From Candidatus Kariarchaeota archaeon (GTDB lineage: Archaea > Asgardarchaeota > Heimdallarchaeia > Heimdallarchaeales > Kariarchaeaceae): a DNA stretch of 7,096 nt. Positions 4,820 through 7,096 of this stretch are shown here, one piece after another. The position numbers were made by a program, and so were the translations under genes. Position 1 is the first letter of the stretch, and each line of letters begins with the position of its first letter. The stretch covers positions 1-7,096 of the forward strand of contig JAEOUB010000624.1 of the NCBI GenBank assembly GCA_016839545.1, given 5' to 3'. The notes beneath the pieces were generated by a model. It was not told the origin of the DNA and ran no database searches. It was given only the letters and a program-made list of their open reading frames with translations.

Positions 4820-7096
4820 GTGTCCAAATTCAATATTCTGGATGAAGAGGTCTTGGAAAGGGCAGCAGCGATATTTCGGAGTCATGAGAAATATAATGAA
4901 ATGACGTTAGAGACCCTGAAACGAGCTGTGGAGAAAGGTTGGCTGACACGTCAGTATTTTTCTCGAGGCAAGCATGATCTCGTCCTTCCCGCATGGGTAC
5001 AAGGAGTAATCGGACCTGATGGAGAGGCAAATCATGGAATTGCCGGATCAATGGAACTGGTGAACACAGACCTACGATCTTACTATGCTCTCGGATCACC
5101 TCGCTCAGAAGAAGAACCTGTCGTCGATCACCGGGGAGGAATTATACCCAAACCAAATTCTTACACCATAATCTTTGGCACTATCATCAATGGTAGACCA
5201 TACTACTCCTCCGAGGTGGGTGAGGTCAGTGTCGATTATGAGGAGGGCTATCCTGCTTGTACCGTTTACTGGAAGGTAGATGGTGATAATCTAGTCTATG
5301 ATGTATTTGCCGATCGAGATGAGGATGGCAATGAAGCTCTTGGCATCAATGTAGTCCGAGGTCTCGCCAATCATCCACTGCTTGTAACTCTGTCCCCCCT
5401 CGATGCAGATGGTATCACACGGGTAGACAATATCGCCTACAACAACAAGGAGATGGTAGTTAGCTTCAACGATGACCTCCCTGAGATCAAGATCAACATG
5501 GAACCCATCAGAGTGACTGCATTGCCAATCAATCAGGGCCATGCAGGAAGGCTGGTTATTGAGTCCACCGGAGATTCAGAGAAAGTCCACTGTCCCGCAG
5601 GACTCGCCTCTTGGGCTGCACAGTTCCCTGTTCGCGCTAACCCACTATTCGTAGTGAAACTTGATGGAGACGAGATCCCTGACGATTTCCCTGATTTTGA
5701 TGATGTGCAGTGGGCATGGGAGGACATTGTAGACGAGTATCTTCCGGAGATATCAACCTCTGACGATGAGGCAGATTACTTCTTCAAGGCAAGTGCAATC
5801 GTACTGAGACTTCTCCTGGATGAAAGTTCAGGTGAGGTTACAGTTGGACCCAGTGTTCAGGAAAGACAATGGCTGCCTGCTCTAGTACATCAGACAAGAG
5901 CATTGGACCGTCTTGGTTTCCATACCGAGGTCACAAAGGTTCTCGATAAGCTCTATTCTGAGATTGATTCAAATGGTGTAATAGACCATAACCAGCAGTT
6001 CTCCGCACAGGGTGCCATGATCATGGCTCTTGTCAACCATTACTATATCTCTCTCGATACCGGTTTCATTGGAGACAAATACAGCGGTATGAAGAGAATT
6101 GCAGAGTGGGTCACCAGAACACGGAAGCGATCAGAAGAGGATTCAGATAGCCCCTCTGAAATTGTAGGGCTTCTCCCACCAGGGAATGCATCCTGGTTCA
6201 ATCCCCTCTACTGGAAACTTGATTATTACTACACACATAATTTCTGGAGTGCCTCAGTTCTAGATCTGATGACCTCTCTCTCCAAGAATCTTGGAAAACA
6301 TAGTGATGCCGAGAAATTTGAGAATGATCTGGAGAAATACAGGCAGAGTATCGATGACTCTATCACCACTATTTCTGATGATCTGTCATATCTGCCAGCA
6401 GGGCCCTACCAGAGAGATGGAGCAGAGATGATTTTCAACCTCCATGCCTTCTATCCTCTGAAATTGTATCAACCTGCATTTCAGCTCCTGAAAAACACTA
6501 CTGACTGGCTCTGGGATAACTATACACATAATGGAGGGATCCTCATTGATCAGCCATGGAACGCATATGGTAGCTACTTCTCCATGCTTATGGCACAGTC
6601 ATACCGCTATCTGGGAGAGAATGATAAAGTAACCAAGATCATGAAATTTCTGCTGGACAATGTGACCAACCGATCTGGGTGGGCAGAGGGGATCTCTCCT
6701 CTTACCAGACTGGGAAGTGTGGGTGATTCACCCAACGGGTACGCAGCAGCAGAATTTGTCAATCTTATCCTTGATTTCTTTGCCGAGGATCAGATATCAG
6801 GAGTCCCTATCTTTCTGCGAGGTATACCAATTGAGTGGTTAAGAAACGGAGTAGAAGCCAAAAACCTGAGACTGTTCCATAGTGGCACGCTTGACATCTC
6901 TGCTGAACTTGAGGGTGATACCCTGTCTGTGGAATGGGACTACAAGAATCCCAACCCCGAAATCAAACCGATACTACACTTACCCTGTCCAGCCAAAAGT
7001 TTACCTGATGGAGTGGAACAGATCTCCACCAGAGAACTGCGTCTTCTGGAAAGCAATGGCTCAGTAGAAATCAAATTACAGCCTATAAAGGGAGAA
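4820..7096 (+). CDS. Six-hairpin glycosidase-like protein, family unassigned, 3' partial
   Basis: The frame is open for 759 codons from GTG 4820 to the window edge; a TAG at 4799 and the AGGTGG site support this start. There is no signal peptide, so it is probably cytoplasmic. Residues 50-290 alternate short polar and hydrophobic stretches like a beta-sandwich. About 300-657 is helical and aromatic-rich, as in (alpha/alpha)6 toroids. Striking motifs are GNASWFNPLYW (455-465), DYYYTHNFW (468-476), GPYQRDGAEM (528-537), QPWNAYGSYF (578-587), GWAEGISPLT (620-629) and GDSPNGYAAAEF (635-646). The last two resemble the WxE...SP...GD...GxAAAE ending of glycosidase-like six-hairpin proteins. Candidate acids are Asp533, Glu536, Glu623 and Asp636. 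A beta-rich tail begins near 660. It may hydrolyse or phosphorolyse a glycan, but no established family is clear to me and substrate is unknown. A non-enzymatic or other toroid role cannot be excluded. Confidence 0.8.
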   Translation, partial: MSKFNILDEEVLERAAAIFRSHEKYNEMTLETLKRAVEKGWLTRQYFSRGKHDLVLPAWVQGVIGPDGEANHGIAGSMELVNTDLRSYYALGSPRSEEEPVVDHRGGIIPKPNSYTIIFGTIINGRPYYSSEVGEVSVDYEEGYPACTVYWKVDGDNLVYDVFADRDEDGNEALGINVVRGLANHPLLVTLSPLDADGITRVDNIAYNNKEMVVSFNDDLPEIKINMEPIRVTALPINQGHAGRLVIESTGDSEKVHCPAGLASWAAQFPVRANPLFVVKLDGDEIPDDFPDFDDVQWAWEDIVDEYLPEISTSDDEADYFFKASAIVLRLLLDESSGEVTVGPSVQERQWLPALVHQTRALDRLGFHTEVTKVLDKLYSEIDSNGVIDHNQQFSAQGAMIMALVNHYYISLDTGFIGDKYSGMKRIAEWVTRTRKRSEEDSDSPSEIVGLLPPGNASWFNPLYWKLDYYYTHNFWSASVLDLMTSLSKNLGKHSDAEKFENDLEKYRQSIDDSITTISDDLSYLPAGPYQRDGAEMIFNLHAFYPLKLYQPAFQLLKNTTDWLWDNYTHNGGILIDQPWNAYGSYFSMLMAQSYRYLGENDKVTKIMKFLLDNVTNRSGWAEGISPLTRLGSVGDSPNGYAAAEFVNLILDFFAEDQISGVPIFLRGIPIEWLRNGVEAKNLRLFHSGTLDISAELEGDTLSVEWDYKNPNPEIKPILHLPCPAKSLPDGVEQISTRELRLLESNGSVEIKLQPIKGE

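Noticed and set aside
4830..5727. Minus-strand open frames at 4830-5099, 5291-5542 and 5533-5727
   Set aside because: They lie opposite the continuous 759-codon plus-strand gene, lack promoters, and have no recognisable domains.

Overview
The window looks archaeal. It encodes a short protein matching archaeal RNA polymerase subunit P (Rpo12), next to a very small histone-fold protein. Most genes are preceded by BRE/TATA-like elements rather than bacterial -35/-10 boxes, and where ribosome binding sites exist they are GGTG-type. Base composition is moderate and even. An uncultivated lineage, for example an Asgard or related archaeon, would fit, but nothing here fixes the phylum.

Layout. Positions 1-1382 hold the 3' three-quarters of an ABC exporter half-transporter whose start lies upstream of the window. 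Next comes a 486-base stretch (1383-1868) without a convincing gene; it holds degenerate CTAG...ACAAATG direct repeats, a small palindrome, and the promoter and leader of the histone-like gene (1869-2042). A hairpin with a T-tract (2080-2106) separates that gene from rpoP (2181-2345), which has its own promoter. Convergent with rpoP is a thioredoxin/TlpA-like gene on the minus strand (2365-2991). It is divergent from a second TlpA-like gene on the plus strand (3095-3739). Both encode an exported redox domain with a signal peptide, a CxxC at residues 56-59 and a C-terminal membrane anchor. A small winged-helix-like gene (3833-4183) runs tail-to-tail, 3 bases apart, into a hotdog-fold acyl-CoA thioesterase on the minus strand (4187-4648). 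The thioesterase is divergent from the largest gene of the window (4820 to beyond 7096). That gene starts with GTG, has no stop inside the window, and encodes at least 759 residues resembling a cytoplasmic six-hairpin ((alpha/alpha)6) glycosidase-like protein.

How the genes work together. There is no long operon; almost every gene appears to have its own promoter. The histone-like protein and RpoP belong to information processing. The two TlpA-like proteins probably act together or alternatively in thiol redox chemistry on the outer face of the membrane. The exporter, thioesterase and glycosidase-like protein have no evident link to each other.

The most interesting signals are: (i) a consistent 25.5-28.5 base distance from TATA-like box to start codon at five genes, implying leaderless mRNAs, against two genes with leaders and Shine-Dalgarno sites; (ii) the divergent TlpA paralogue pair with a possible shared operator; (iii) a 57-residue histone lacking helix 3 and ending in cysteine; (iv) the long glycosidase-like protein of unassigned family; (v) the repeat-bearing intergenic region. 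I see no CRISPR array, transposon, tRNA or rRNA.
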